Source: Rhipicephalus microplus (taxonomy: Eukaryota; Arthropoda; Arachnida; Ixodida; Ixodidae). From it: DNA of 64,000 bases. This document shows, piece by piece, positions 46,339 to 57,719 of this stretch. The stretch is taken from contig NC_134707.1 in NCBI RefSeq assembly GCF_043290135.1, forward strand, positions 134,045,319 to 134,109,318. Direction: 5' to 3'. How positions within the stretch are numbered: the stretch's first letter is position 1; the number at the start of each line of letters is the position of its first letter. The notes below the pieces were generated by a model. The model worked only from the letters and a program-made list of their open reading frames with translations. It was not told where the DNA came from and searched no databases. Position numbers and translations under genes: made by a program.

Positions 46339-46367
46339 TCAGGCTGATGATGATGATGATGACGATG
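45413..46367 (+). mobile_element. 5'-truncated RTE-type LINE with open frame
   Basis: Same element as 26124-27322 but shorter at the 5' end and undamaged over its length. The 3' end is GTAGTCAGGCTGATGATG plus a GATGAT tail. ATGTCTA at 45406-45412 and 46368-46374 may be a 7-base target duplication. The undamaged frame and close match to the other copy point to a fairly recent insertion. Confidence 0.88.
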
Positions 46368-46384
46368 ATGTCTAATATTTATTG

Positions 46385-46765
46385 CCAATTCAAATATTAC
46401 TTCCCGACTCTTCTTTTTTGATTATTTCTGAAAGGAAGCCTTTTGTTGCAATACGTTTAGTGTCTGAAATAAAATTTCCCACCGCATCAAACACATCTCT
46501 GTGGGCTTTCCCGAAATGGAGGCACCGAAATTTAGAAAAGTTTCTTTAGTTAAACTAAAGCCTAGCTTCGCAGACAGAATAACTAGAAGTCTTTTGCTAA
46601 ATACTAGGCAGTTACGACATACAGCAAAATATAGTTAAATGGTTTCCGAATCTTTGCAAAACGGACAAAGAGGGGCGAGTGTCAGACCAGCTCTGTGTAA
46701 ATAAAAATTTAATGGGGGAACACGGCACTGTAATCTGGAGATAATAACTTCAAGTTTTACCGACG
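46385..46765 (-). pseudogene. C-terminal fragment of a LINE ORF2
   Basis: On the minus strand one frame reads KWSSSVKLEVIISRLQCRVP, LNFYLHRAGLTLAPLCPFC, KDSETI, a stop, LYFAVCRNCLVFSKRLL, LGFSLTKETFLNFGASISG and HRDVFDAVGNFI. The CPFC...C pattern with downstream LSFGAS- and FI-type motifs is the zinc-finger tail found after the RT of several LINE clades. One stop (TAA in place of GAA) interrupts it. It lies directly after the RTE tail, in the opposite orientation. Confidence 0.6.
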
Positions 46766-46769
46766 AACT

Positions 46770-49700
46770 CCACTTAGATTTCATTGGAAATTTCAAACGA
46801 CTGAAAGGCAAATACTATCCTCATTTTTTTCCAATTCAACGCCCTAAATGCTTTTTTCTTCCCTCCGGGATATTTCTGTGCCGAACGTGGGTTTCTTACT
46901 GCCTCAAGGGTTGGAAAAAAAGCTAGAATTCTGCCCCTCAGTTCATTACGCACTGCCCTCATGATCGGCCCATTTCAACCAAGCGAAGATGTAATATGAT
47001 GCCACCAAGTTATGTTATATTCCGATACGTCACAAACATTTATGATATGTGACTTCACATCATGATGTTTTCACGTAATGATTTTTTCTTGCATCACCCG
47101 TCTTCATGCCGCTGACGTGAGAAAACGCCGTACGCTGCTACCGATCAATTTCTGTACATTTATAGATTATACGCAGTGCATGGCGGCTGAAGTCTACCCG
47201 TCACGTTTGTCATCATGGCAATTGGAATCACTTAACGGGAGCGCGCTGCATACGAACAGTCAGCAAGTGAGTATATCAGTAGCAACGCTGCCTCGTGATC
47301 TCTGCCGTGTGCAACGCTAACATTACGAGCCAAAGCTGAATGGTAGCCATGGGCACCACACAGCCATTTGGCCTCTACGCGGCTCGCTACCGAATTAAGA
47401 TGCCAGATGGAAGCAGAAAAAAAAAACAGAACTGAGCAGCTGTATATTAAAGCTACAGCAATCCGTCCACGAATACACAGACAAGCTCAAGCAGCTGACC
47501 ACAGACCGCATTTCTTGTGCCTGTCACCTTCGCTCAACTTGAGAGTCAGCTCTAGACTTTAACAGCGCCTGTTAAAAACACAGGCAACGATCGCAGAGAT
47601 CACGCCGCATATAGAGCTGTTCTTGTCTATTTCACGATGATTCCATTGTTTAAGCTCTCAAATGGTGAAATCACCTGCCATAGTTCCCCACTTTTTGACG
47701 CTTGCTTTATCTCGCTGGCAACACATGTAACGCTCTGCAAAGGGAGCGGATGATGACCTATATCCCTAAAAGCAGGCTAGTGGCATATTGTGCTATTTAG
47801 TGCATGTAATCCAGGCTTCCGCCTATTGTGCTACGCTATACTATAGAGAGTAGCAAGCATCAGGGAACATTAGGCACCCAAGCTTTTAGTATTAGGTCGT
47901 GGCAATGGCTTCTCTCAAGAATCGACTTTCAGTTAGTCAAAAAAGCAACTTCAGTCTAGCAAACACCACGGTGTCAAAACGATTTTCGCGGATTACTTGC
48001 ATGAGCTATGCGGTATCGGCCTACCTAGAAAACGATGCGTGAATGCCTCGATCAAGTAGTCGCAAACGACTCAAGCCCTTGAAATGGGCTGATTGCCCGG
48101 AACAACGAGTGCTTCTCGATAATCATTTCCTTGTTTCCAATACACCTTAAACATTGTGATTACAGCCGAAAACTAAGCCGTACAGCAGCTTCGAATGCAG
48201 CCTCGGTATTCGTTCGCGCAAGAGGCTACGCGGCGGCATCTCTACTTCTATTGGGGCGCCTGGCGGCAAAATGCCGCACTAGGACCGACGGCCGCCTACC
48301 ATTGAAATCGGCTCCTTCGCCCGAGCACTAAAATAAAAGAGACGGCGCTGGTCATGTTCAATTTTTTTTCAATTCCATAACAGCTGTGATACGATTACGT
48401 GGAGCTCAGTGAGCGAAATAAACAAAATAACTTCAAGTTTCATCCTTTATAAATCTCTTTAGAGCTGCAGTAAGGCCTGATGTATGAATGATTACATAAT
48501 TGTTAAATATATGTGTTCTTTTTGGGTGAATGTTTATTATTCTTTAAACGTGGTGCGATGGGGCATTCGTCAAAAATAATAATTGTGCGATTTGCTAATG
48601 ATCACTTTGCTCAATCATAGCGCTGCTCCTAGAGGTGCGACACTAAATAAAAAAACATTGTAAGAACTCTTGGCTAGACCAATATCGACCTCAATATGAT
48701 TAGTACCTATGCATTTTGGTGACAAACGAATTTTTAGAACGTCTTTTCTCCTGTGTCGCCGACAATTATTAATTTTCTTTTCTTCGTTGTGCTAGCTTAG
48801 CGTACGAGGTGCCATTACCGTAAGATCGACGTCGCGGGTTCCAGTGCCAAACTATGTGGTCACATTTGTATCAAGTTCAAATTGTAGAACACACCTGTTA
48901 TAGTAAATGTTAAAGATTCGCACTTTGCGAAAATTATTCTGGATTCCCTTGCTAACACGTACCGTTTATTCGCACCATATTTCTTGCACGTAATACCCTT
49001 AAAACGAACTCATACGGAGAGTTCTTGAATATTATGCACGTTGCGCCATATTTCTGTGACGCCAACGGCGTCTAGGCACAAATGAATGGGCCGTAGGCGA
49101 GAAAAACGTATTTCACTTTATTTACTGTATTTTTTAACCATCGATTGCCGAAACATTACAGAAGGGAGTGGGTGACAGCATATAAAAATAGAAAAGCAAG
49201 TTAAAAAACGTGCTGTTTTTTTATATTTCTGAGCTCGTTGAAACACAATACATCTTATACGTAAATCGAACAAATAAAGGGAGCAAACGTGGTAAAACTA
49301 TACAATACTGGCAGCGAAACCTAAAGAAAAGAAATGGTGCAAAAACAAGAAAAAGAAGAAAACCCCGGCACACCGACACGTTTAGGAAGAAAATTGTAGG
49401 GAAGGGAAATGCATCGGATAGCTGAAGAGTGCTATCGCGACGCTGGTGAGCTGATAAGAAACCCCATGCCTGCGCGGAAGGCGCAGCACAGTCACAGCGA
49501 AAGCCAGAAGAGTGGCCTTTCAGAGCATTTTCTAAACGTTCATTGGGTAAACGCTGGAAGCACCCTTGCTGGGTACCCACTACTGCATTATTAATTATTT
49601 CTGGATAGTAGACCGGCATTTGCTATGTATGCTCTTTCTCGTCATTTTTCTGAGAAGACTCGTATAGGCTAACACTCGCAAGGAATTCTGTTCCAATTGT

Positions 49701-49964
49701 TCATGCAGTACCTGACGATGATGAGGAAGTATGCCTGAAGTGGGTATGCACCACATTTAATAGGGGAACAGGAACAAGCTTTTGTAATGAGCTGGAGCAT
49801 TGCATAAATCACTCGTTACGCTATTCAAATTGTGTGACTGAACAAGTCCCAAAAACATTCATATATGGACAATAAGAAATGAACTTCCAATCATGGCTTA
49901 TGGTATTAGGTTCCTTCCTTTCAAAAAGAGCCTGACCGATAATACTCCATATGACCGGTTTATT
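46770..49964. other. Gene-free stretch
   Basis: No gene or repeat with clear ends is recognised. Frames of up to 132 codons (for example 49221-49619) lack motifs. Confidence 0.5.
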
Positions 49965-50424
49965 TTGTGGGGCTTAATCACTATGAAAAATTTCGGAGGA
50001 TCCCACGTGCCTGGAAATCCACATTATGCGAAGCATGCGGAAGAAAGATGATCGTGTAGCGATTTTTTATTGAGCAACACGTCGGGAAATGGCGCTAAAC
50101 TAATGTACAAATGTCGCACACACAGACTTAAGTTGAAGAGTTGCAGATGTTTATGTAACTAGTTGTTTGCACTTGCAAAACGATGCCATCTGGAACATGC
50201 GTATCGGCTACACCAGAAGCTGATTGATATTAAGCACTGATACTCGCGAAGATGCTTGCCCTGGACACTGCTACATAAATCAACTACAGCGCATGGCAAC
50301 TAATCACATCTGACGTTAACCCGACGTGACGGCTGTACCAAGTAGTACATATGTGATGTTTATAAAATTGGGTACGCAGCACTGAAACCACTAATATCGT
50401 TTCACGAAGATTATCGTCTACTTT

Positions 50425-50425
<1 letters not shown>
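49965..50425 (+). repeat. Complex repeat family, copy C, left part
   Basis: Matches copy A from about 15395 onward: GGATCCCACGTGCCTGG, TTATGCGAAGCATGCGGA, CACCAGAAGCTGATTGATAT, GACACTGCTACATAAATCAA, TTTATAAAATTGGGTACGC and GTTTCACGAAGATTATCGTC. It stops where copy A has TCTATTTGAAACG, at the LINE tail. The 146-bp array is not present to the left. Confidence 0.75.
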
Positions 50426-50455
<30 letters not shown>

Positions 50456-50915
50456 TTTATTTTTTGCATAGTATGGTTACATCGTTAAGGATATGCAGAA
50501 GAGGGTCCCAAGGTCAGAAGAACCGTACCGGGACCCTCTGTACATGATCATTAGGTAAGGATTACAAAATATGCACGAAAATGGAAAAAATAAAAGAAAT
50601 ATCAAGTCAACTTAAAAAACAAGTGTACAATAGTTATAATGAAAGAATACTACGGTAATGATAATCGGAGACATCGACATTTTTACGCGCACAGAACTGT
50701 TTTCTAATTCTATAAATACTGATATTAAATATACATACACATACATATAAGTATATACACACATCTATATACACATATATATTCCTACCAAAAGTGAAAG
50801 CATGTAAAGAGATACACCATGAACAATAACAATGTATTTCACGTAATGTTCATATGTAAGTATAGAGGAAAGAAAAAAAGCACTAAAAACAGTACATGCT
50901 ATGAAAAACTTATAA

Positions 50916-53773
50916 TTATTGGTTCAAGAAATGAGCTTTGAGTGTTCTTTTTAAAAGAGGAAGAGATGACGATGTTTTGATGGGGTGAGGAAGAGAATTC
51001 CATATTTTGATAGCACTGATTGATGCTGTCATTTTACCATAATTAGTACAAGCTTTAGGCAGCAAGAAGTTATTTTTTTGAGCAAAGCGAGTAGGGTTAT
51101 TATTCTTCAAGGAATCCAAGGAAATGAACTCGTGGGTGAGATCTTTATTAATTAACCAGAAAAGCAAGGTAATTAAGTTAAATGCAAATAAATCATTAGT
51201 GGTGAGCACGTTATTCTCCATGCGTACGAAATTAATATTATCGCGACTAAAGTTAGAAATAATGCGCAGAGCTTGATTTTGTATATGCTGAATAGAAGAG
51301 AAATGACACTGATATGTGTTGCCATAGGCAGCAATACCGTATTTTATATGACTATGAATGAATGCGTGATAAAGTGAAAGGAGAGCAGAAGTAGACAATG
51401 TCTAGCTTTTATTAGTGCTCTTATGCCGAAAGAAGTTCTTTTCCTAACTTGTGATATATGATTGTGAAATTTTAGTTGTTCATCGAGAGAGACACCGAGA
51501 AATGAAACGCAGTCGCTAGTCGAAATGAAGTGGGAGTCGAGGGTTACCTGAGGTGAAAATTGAAGTCGTCTTTGAGGAGAACGGAAAACCATGAATTTAG
51601 TTTTGTTTGGATTTAAAATCAAGTGATTATTCTGACACCAAGTGACAATATTAGCTAAGGCAGTGTTTAATTTATTAGTTAACGTTGTTATAGATACATC
51701 CGAGTCTGAGATAGTAGTGTCATCAGCGTATAACATGCATTGTGAGGGTGAAGCGTGTAGAGGAAGATCATTAATATATAGGATGAATAATAATGGTCCC
51801 AAGATTGAACCCTGTGGCACCCCCTGATTAATTGTTTTAGTGTCTGAAAACTTGCCAGATAAATAAACTGTTTGCTTTCTGTCACACAAGTAGTTTTTCA
51901 GAAGGATTAACGCTGGCCCTGTTATTCCATAGGCTTCTAATTTTTTTAGTAACATACCATGATTAATTGTATCAAAAGCTTTTGAAAAATCTAAGAATAC
52001 GGATCCAACAATGAGTCCTTTGTCTATGGAACTTTTAATGTAGTCTGTTAATGAGATTACCGCCAAGTCGGTTGAACTACCAGAACGGAAACCGAATTGG
52101 TGGTCGTTCAAGAGATTAAATTTTTTTAGGTAGCTATTCAGGCGACTAACAAATAGCTTCTCAATTATTTTGCTGACGGATGATAAGATAGAAATAGGTC
52201 GGTAATTGGAAATAATTGACCTATCACCTTTCTTAAAAATGGGTATGACTTTTGTGTTCTTAAGGGTGTGTGGAAAAATTCCAGTTTTAAAGATGCTGTT
52301 AATTATGCTGGCCAGCGTTGGAGAGATTAACTGGCCTACCATTTTTAGGTGACGTGCATGAATGTCATCTAATCCAGGAGAGGTATCTTTAAGGCTCTTA
52401 ATAGTGGTGAAAACTTCTTCTGATGTTACAGGGAAAAGAAAAAACGAAACATTAACTCGACTCATGCTACATTCAGCGCCCGTGTGATCCTGATTGTAAA
52501 TTTCAAAAAAGAAGTCACTGAAAGCATTAGCTATTTCAAGCGCGTCATCGTACGTACAGTCATTATACATAATTTTTGAGATTGAAGTGTGACACGTTGT
52601 TCTGTTTAGGAATGTATTGAGCAACTCCCATTTTCTTTTAGAATTGTTCTGACGACTTATAAATTCTTTTTCGTAATAACTTTTCTTAGCCTTTTTGAGC
52701 AAAGAATTTAAGATGTTGCAGTACTTTTTGTATCTCGATGCCAATTTTAGATTGAAAGGTCGCTTCTTTGTTTTTTTGTATAAGTTTTCTTTTTTACGCA
52801 TGCTTTTAAGAAGACCCTTGGTTATCCAAGGACATCGAGGTGAATTGTAACGTCGTTTACATTTGCTAATAATTGTATTCCGAGACACGGCTTCTCGAAA
52901 AAAATCGCAGAAACTTTCAAGTGCACATTCAGGATCTTGCACCTGTTCAACTTCAGACCAATCGATATTACTCATATCCTCTATAAAGCTGCTCTTATCG
53001 AATACTTTGGCTAAGTATCGTGTACTGTCCGAGCTGGTCGACGAGTTAAAGATGATGAAAATAGGATAATGATCGCTAATATCAGTTTTAATCACCCCCG
53101 AGATGGGTGCAGGAGTGATGTTAGTTAATGCGTGGTCTAGAAGCGTTTCTCTTCCATAAAGAGTGCATCTTGTTGGCGACGTTATGAGTTGCTCGTAACC
53201 AAATCCACTAAAGCAATCAGTATAATTTACACACAGCCTGTTGTCGATATCTAACAAATTGATATTGATATCACCCACTATGAGAACGTGTTTATTTTCT
53301 GCAGCTAATATGTTGAAAATGCGATCGAGGTGAATCATAAATTCAGATGAACATGATGATGGCGAACGGTATATACAGCCTAAAACAAATTTTTTTGAAT
53401 CAACGGACAAAAAGGAATGATCAAGTTCAATCCATACCGACTCACACTGCGCAATAGGTATACTAATGTCGTTTCTTCTGGTGTAGGGGATTTTATCGGA
53501 AATAAATATAGCTGATCCTCCATGACAATCATTTGAGCGGTGACAGTATTCTGATTGATAAGACGGAAATCCAAACATGTTAGTATCAGCTTGACAAAGC
53601 CAGGTTTCGGTTATGCAAATGAAAGAAAATGGAACAGAAAGGGAAGTAAGAAAGCTATTAATATTATCGTGATTACGCCGAAGGCTTCTTGCGTTCAAGT
53701 GAACGAGGCAAGGATTGTTGTCAGATATCAAAGATCGTAAATTAGTGGGCGACAACGAAGCCATGTTTCCCAT
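50916..53773 (-). pseudogene. LINE ORF2: endonuclease and reverse transcriptase
   Basis: About 953 codons. It starts 41 bases after ORF1 with MGNMASLSPTNLRSL. Endonuclease: CLVHLNARSLRRN, FICITETWL, VLIVGDININLLD, LLDHALTN and DISDHYPIFIIF. RT: VIPIFKKGDRSIISNYRPIS, LNDHQFGFRSGSSTD, VGSVFLDFSKAFDTINHGML, NQGVPQGSILGPLLFILYIN and CMLYADDTTISD with the YADD box. A frameshift near 51395 follows RALIKARH; the C-terminal part (STSALLSLYHAFIHSHIKYG, KIWNSLPHPIKTSSSLPLLK) continues in another frame to 50916. Apart from this one lesion it looks intact. Confidence 0.9.
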
Positions 53774-53814
53774 ATATGTTGCATTTCATGGTCGTAATCA
53801 GAAAAGAAGGAAAA

Positions 53815-54546
53815 CTATGTGAAAATGCGCAGATCTGAGTCTGCGAGAATGCGAAACACCCTGCTGTCGTTAGTCTTTCGCGCCTTTATCTGGCAGTTTT
53901 CTGTCCACAGAAAGGACCACCTTTTTTCTTTCTTCAACGCAAGAGCCCTAGAAAACAACTTTTTGTTCTCGAGAGTCAAGTGATCGTTTACATACACGGC
54001 CCGATCAGTCGAATTACCGAAGCCGATCTGGGATGTGTGAATCCGAGCTTTTCGCGCCTTCTTAACAAATTCATTTTTCTTTTCGCGACAAACAAAACGT
54101 GCAATGATATTTTTTTCGCCAGATTTTGCAGCAACACGGTGAACACAATCAATGTCATCAGTTGAGACAGGACAGCCTATTGCTTGCCCAACCTGCTCAA
54201 GAATGGCTGCGCATTCTTCTCCTTGAGTACTTGGGACGCCCTTTATTTCAACGTTGTTCATTCTGGAATACTGATCAAGGTCAGCCAATTTTTTTCTGAG
54301 GGCTTCATTTTCATTAGCAAGGGCTTTGTTTGCAGCAATAAGCTCGTCCTGTCTTGCACGTATCGCATCATATTCCTTACTTAGAAATTCCACTGTATCG
54401 CAAAGCGAACCATGTTCGTCGATAGAACGGTTCTTGATTTTTTCTAGTAGCCTTCCTGTTAGGTCATTCATGAGGTCCTCCAACTTGTTTTCAAACTTTG
54501 TCTCGAGCGATTCGAGCCTTTTCGCGAGTTCAACATTTGATGGCAT
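53815..54546 (-). CDS. LINE ORF1: coiled-coil nucleic-acid-binding protein
   Basis: An open frame of 243 codons with no stop. The first third is predicted coiled coil (LAKRLESLETKFENKLEDLM, IAANKALANENEALRKKLAD). The middle has LDQYSRMNNVEIKGVPSTQ and later IIARFVCREKKNEFVKKARK, the pattern of L1-ORF1/FP-type RNA-binding proteins found in many LINEs, where the protein trimerises and coats element RNA. The ATG at 54546 is the first in frame. It ends 41 bases before ORF2. Confidence 0.85.
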   Translation of the reverse strand: MPSNVELAKRLESLETKFENKLEDLMNDLTGRLLEKIKNRSIDEHGSLCDTVEFLSKEYDAIRARQDELIAANKALANENEALRKKLADLDQYSRMNNVEIKGVPSTQGEECAAILEQVGQAIGCPVSTDDIDCVHRVAAKSGEKNIIARFVCREKKNEFVKKARKARIHTSQIGFGNSTDRAVYVNDHLTLENKKLFSRALALKKEKRWSFLWTENCQIKARKTNDSRVFRILADSDLRIFT

Positions 54547-54658
54547 TCTAGTTTACGATAAGACAACAAACCAAAAAAAAACCAAAATGCACAATGGCTC
54601 AGCAGCAGCCGCGGTGAAGCTATTTTACAGAAAATACCTTAAAATGGAGCGCCACCAA

Positions 54659-54936
54659 CCTGCAGATACAAGAAGAGGCGTTTACGGGATGTTGACTTTG
54701 CCGCGGACTGCTGCTGAATGTGGCGACGACGCTGTTCGCAGAGTCTTTTAAAGCCCTTGTGGAGCGGCTAGCTTACTGCGCAGGTCCCGAGTGCCGCCAA
54801 CAGAGGCTTGTCAGTCGATTCGAACGGCCTTCTGTCCACGTGGAAACTGATACGGTGATCGTCAATGCCCCACCCTGCAGATACAAGAAGAGGCGTTTAC
54901 GGGATGTTGACTTTGCCGCGGACTGCTGCTGAATGT
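54659..54936. repeat. 63-base perfect direct repeat in the LINE leader
   Basis: 54659-54721 and 54874-54936 are identical over 63 bases (both start CCTGCAGATACAAGAAGAGG), spaced 215 bases apart. This is the 5' leader of the CR1/L2-like LINE and looks like one full and one partial 215-base promoter monomer. Confidence 0.9.
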
Positions 54937-54945
54937 TTCCGAGAC

Positions 54946-55010
54946 CTGGCGTAGGTCTGTGGTAAAATGCTTCATTGGCACCCAGAATGATTGGGTTCGA
55001 TTACAGCTGG
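54946..55010 (+). repeat. tRNA-like core inside complex repeat copy C
   Basis: CTGGCGTAGGTCTGTGGTAA and TGATTGGGTTCGATTACAGC correspond to the tRNA-like core of copy A and keep the B-box-like GGTTCGATT. It is better preserved than in copy A. Confidence 0.5.
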
Positions 55011-55334
55011 CACCCGTCGGATCGACGCTACCAACGTCGGGTATTTCTTAGCACTCGCGCGTAAAAATTGCCCATGTGTGTTGTCGTTGTTCCTGAGCGC
55101 GTACAAAGTATCAGTCACCTGTGGCACATAACCGCAAACCAGCGGCACATACTCGCCCGTGGGCATGTGCCACTCTCTGACGGGAAGTGTTTGACGACGT
55201 ACGCGACGGGACTCTGACATTATTCATGTCTTAACAAGCGCGCCGTATTCGTCGAATCACCTTAGTCTTGCATACTAATTGTGGTTCACGACAAGCTAAT
55301 GGGGAGACCACGAGAAAACCCAAACGTAAGCGGC

Positions 55335-55431
<97 letters not shown>
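55335..55431. repeat. (GATA)n microsatellite of copy C
   Basis: About 97 bases of GATA with the family flanks on both sides. Confidence 0.95.
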
Positions 55432-55433
<2 letters not shown>

Positions 55434-55689
55434 GCTCAAAGTCACCGAAATTCGTCAAGAAATGCTTCGCATTTAAAAGTTGAATGATTGATAAACACGC
55501 TGAGCCACCACGGTCGATGAGATCCGTCTTCCGAGAAATAGCTGCTCAAATGCGCAGTGTTGTTGAGACTTGTCCCGTTCCAGAGTGGCGTCCCCTTCTC
55601 GACGCTTGTGTGTGTTGGCCTGACTTCTGATGAAGTGTGTTGTGCGTAGTTCACAATTACTGGTAATGATTTCATGCTTTAAAGAAAAG

Positions 55690-55760
55690 CCTGGCGTGGC
55701 TCAGTGGTAGAATTCTGGGCTGACACGCAGCGGACCCGGGTTCAAGCATCACTGTGTCCT
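55690..55760 (+). mobile_element. tRNA-like sequence (SINE head or pseudo-tRNA)
   Basis: CTGGCGTGGCTCAGTGGTAG contains a perfect A box (TGGCTCAGTGG), and GGACCCGGGTTCAAGCATC contains a B-box-like GGTTCAAGC about 40 bases later. The ends do not pair as a normal acceptor stem, so it is more likely a SINE head or tRNA relic. It resembles the tRNA-like cores of the complex repeats. Confidence 0.5.
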
Positions 55761-57599
55761 TGGTACTTAATTGTTTTCTCATTTAGTTGAAGTGGTTTCG
55801 GAAACCAGCGGCTGCGAACAACTATGGTGCCACGCGTGCCCCAAGTTTGGATCTCATACAGCCTTCACGGTAATAATGACTGAAGAGAGGGTATAAGTTG
55901 AAGTAATGCCACCTGGCAGTTGGTTTCAATCGTTGGGTGGAACCGGTATGAAGGAGCTAGAACAAGTGTGTTGCAATAAAATACCCTTGACGTTGTGTTC
56001 GGAATCAATCTGAGAAAAATTTGGCGACAATCACTAGTTAAGAAAGGTAGCTCCCAGTTCCATAAAAGAGACCACTTCTCTAAAGTTCTGGAGAGCATTT
56101 GTTTTTCGCCTATAATGAAAGACTTGTTGATAAAAAAGACCAGGGTTGAAATATAAAGAAATATAAATTGAACTAACGTGCCCAATTCGAATGCACATGA
56201 TAAACCATTCGAATACATGTCGCGTCATGTTGTTTTAAAATTGAATAACGTCTTTGAATGTGCTGATGTTAGTTTATCATCCATCTCGGTGGATAGCGCT
56301 GCTTGGCTGCTCACCTTAAGTCTTCCGGATTGCTGTACTACGGCGCCCCTCAATATATGTGATAGTTTTGTGATGTAAAATCCCAGGCATAATATAACTA
56401 TATATGTCAGTTTATCGAACGAGGGAAGATGACAGCAGGTTCCGATCCTCTCATGTGAGCGGTGCGAAAGATATTACCGTAGTGCTTACAACGGCAGACG
56501 ATCTCTTTCACTCCGTTAGAAATAGTACTGGGAGAAAAAAAAGTAGTTGGCCGGAAGAATATGTCTTGGCGATCATTTTTGATTGAAGCATTCACATGGA
56601 ACCGGGCCGAAGAAAAAGGAACACAGAACGGCCCACGACGGTCAGCACGACTGAGACAGTACAGTACAGATAAAGTTCAGACGCCGAGGTTTTAGATCAG
56701 CATACGGGGTAAAGTTTCGTTAGTGACCTCGTTTATGTTTATACGCACCTGTTTTTTTTTCATTGAACTTTCAGTTTCATTTCCTAGACAGGGCTTGTGT
56801 CGTATGATTTTTTGCATTTTGTGCCCTATTTCCTTCGACCATCATGAGTATCTTTCAAATAGCTCAATTAGCTGCATTCCTGCAGAATGCCTCCCAACTG
56901 CATGCCTCCTAACCCACTCAAGTTTCTACTCTTATCGTCATTGAAAGATGGCCAGGTGATTGGCGGTGCTACAGTAAATGAAAAGAAAGTTGTGCGCAAA
57001 AATTTTTACGGCAATTCAAATATTCAAACCATTGTCATCAACTTTTGCAAGCATTGACTATTGAGAAAGGGGAGTATTGAGATTAGATTAAGCGAACGGG
57101 ATCGCACTACAGAATAATTCATGATACAGTCTTTGTAAGTGTCCGAGATGCACATATTTATTGCGTTTTAGGTCGGATTAGCATTGCATAAGCGAGCTTG
57201 CAACGATAGTGGGCACTTGTTTAAAGCTACGTATAAGACAGCCAAAAGAACGATTACCGGAAGCAAGAGTACTGTTAATATAATGACTTTATGAGCGAAC
57301 ACATTTTAAATAAGCGCTGATATGCCTAAACCTTGATTTCAGAGCAACATAATTGTCATTTCAGCTACAAGACCATAACATGATTCACACACACAAATGC
57401 ATAAATAAAGAATGAAGAAAACACAAGCCGTTGCTGTACACTTACGCCACGCAAAATTTTCAAGCTTAATCTATTTAGTAAATAATTGCTTTTAACGCAT
57501 CTCCTCCGCGGTGTGCAATGATGACTCTCAGTACTTCTATAAAAGTTATCACTGCATGTTTTCATGTAATTTACGTTCAACATTTTTGTTCTTTTTGCA
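55761..57599. other. Gene-free stretch
   Basis: No gene or transposon is recognised. The stretch is AT-rich; if the exon at 57601 is real, it could be the preceding intron. Confidence 0.45.
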
Positions 57600-57600
57600 G

Positions 57601-57695
57601 GTAACCAATTGTGCGACCTTCCCGGGGCTGTGTCAAGCTTGGATCGACTGTCCCTAATAGTGCAGAGCCTTAACGAACCAAGGAACAGGCTGTAG
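57601..57695 (+). CDS. Candidate terminal exon of an unknown host gene
   Basis: A strong acceptor precedes it (TTTTTGTTCTTTTTGCAG ending at 57600). In phase after two bases, the frame reads NQLCDLPGAVSSLDRL and SLIVQSLNEPRNRL, then TAG at 57693-57695. AATAAA follows at 57713-57718. The combination of a pyrimidine-rich acceptor, a protein-like frame, a stop and a nearby poly(A) signal is what a last coding exon looks like. I cannot name the protein, and no upstream exon is identified. A second phase (VTNCATFPGLCQAWIDCP) is also open but shorter. Confidence 0.35.
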
Positions 57696-57719
57696 TCCAC
57701 CGAATCTTCAACAATAAAT

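Larger units (their letters stand above)
50427..54936 (-). mobile_element. CR1/L2-like LINE, near full length
   Basis: A 4.5-kb non-LTR retrotransposon on the minus strand, inserted in complex repeat copy C. From the 5' end: a leader with a 63-base direct repeat, ORF1 (53815-54546, open), ORF2 (50916-53773, one frameshift), a 3' untranslated region and an (ATTG)n tail at 50427-50455. Endonuclease-RT without RNase H, a YADDT box and the tetranucleotide tail fit the CR1 group (CR1/L2). The exact clade is not resolved. Confidence 0.88.
54937..55476 (+). repeat. Complex repeat family, copy C, right part
   Basis: Continues the match to copy A from 15772: GAGACCTGGCGTAGGTCTG, GGTTCGATTACAGCTGG, TCAGTCACCTGTGGCACATA, GGGAAGTGTTTGACGACGTA, AACGTAAGCGGCTAGATAG, the GATA tract (55335-55431) and AAGCTCAAAGTCACCG. 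It ends at AAATGCTTCGCATTT, a small hairpin. Confidence 0.78.
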
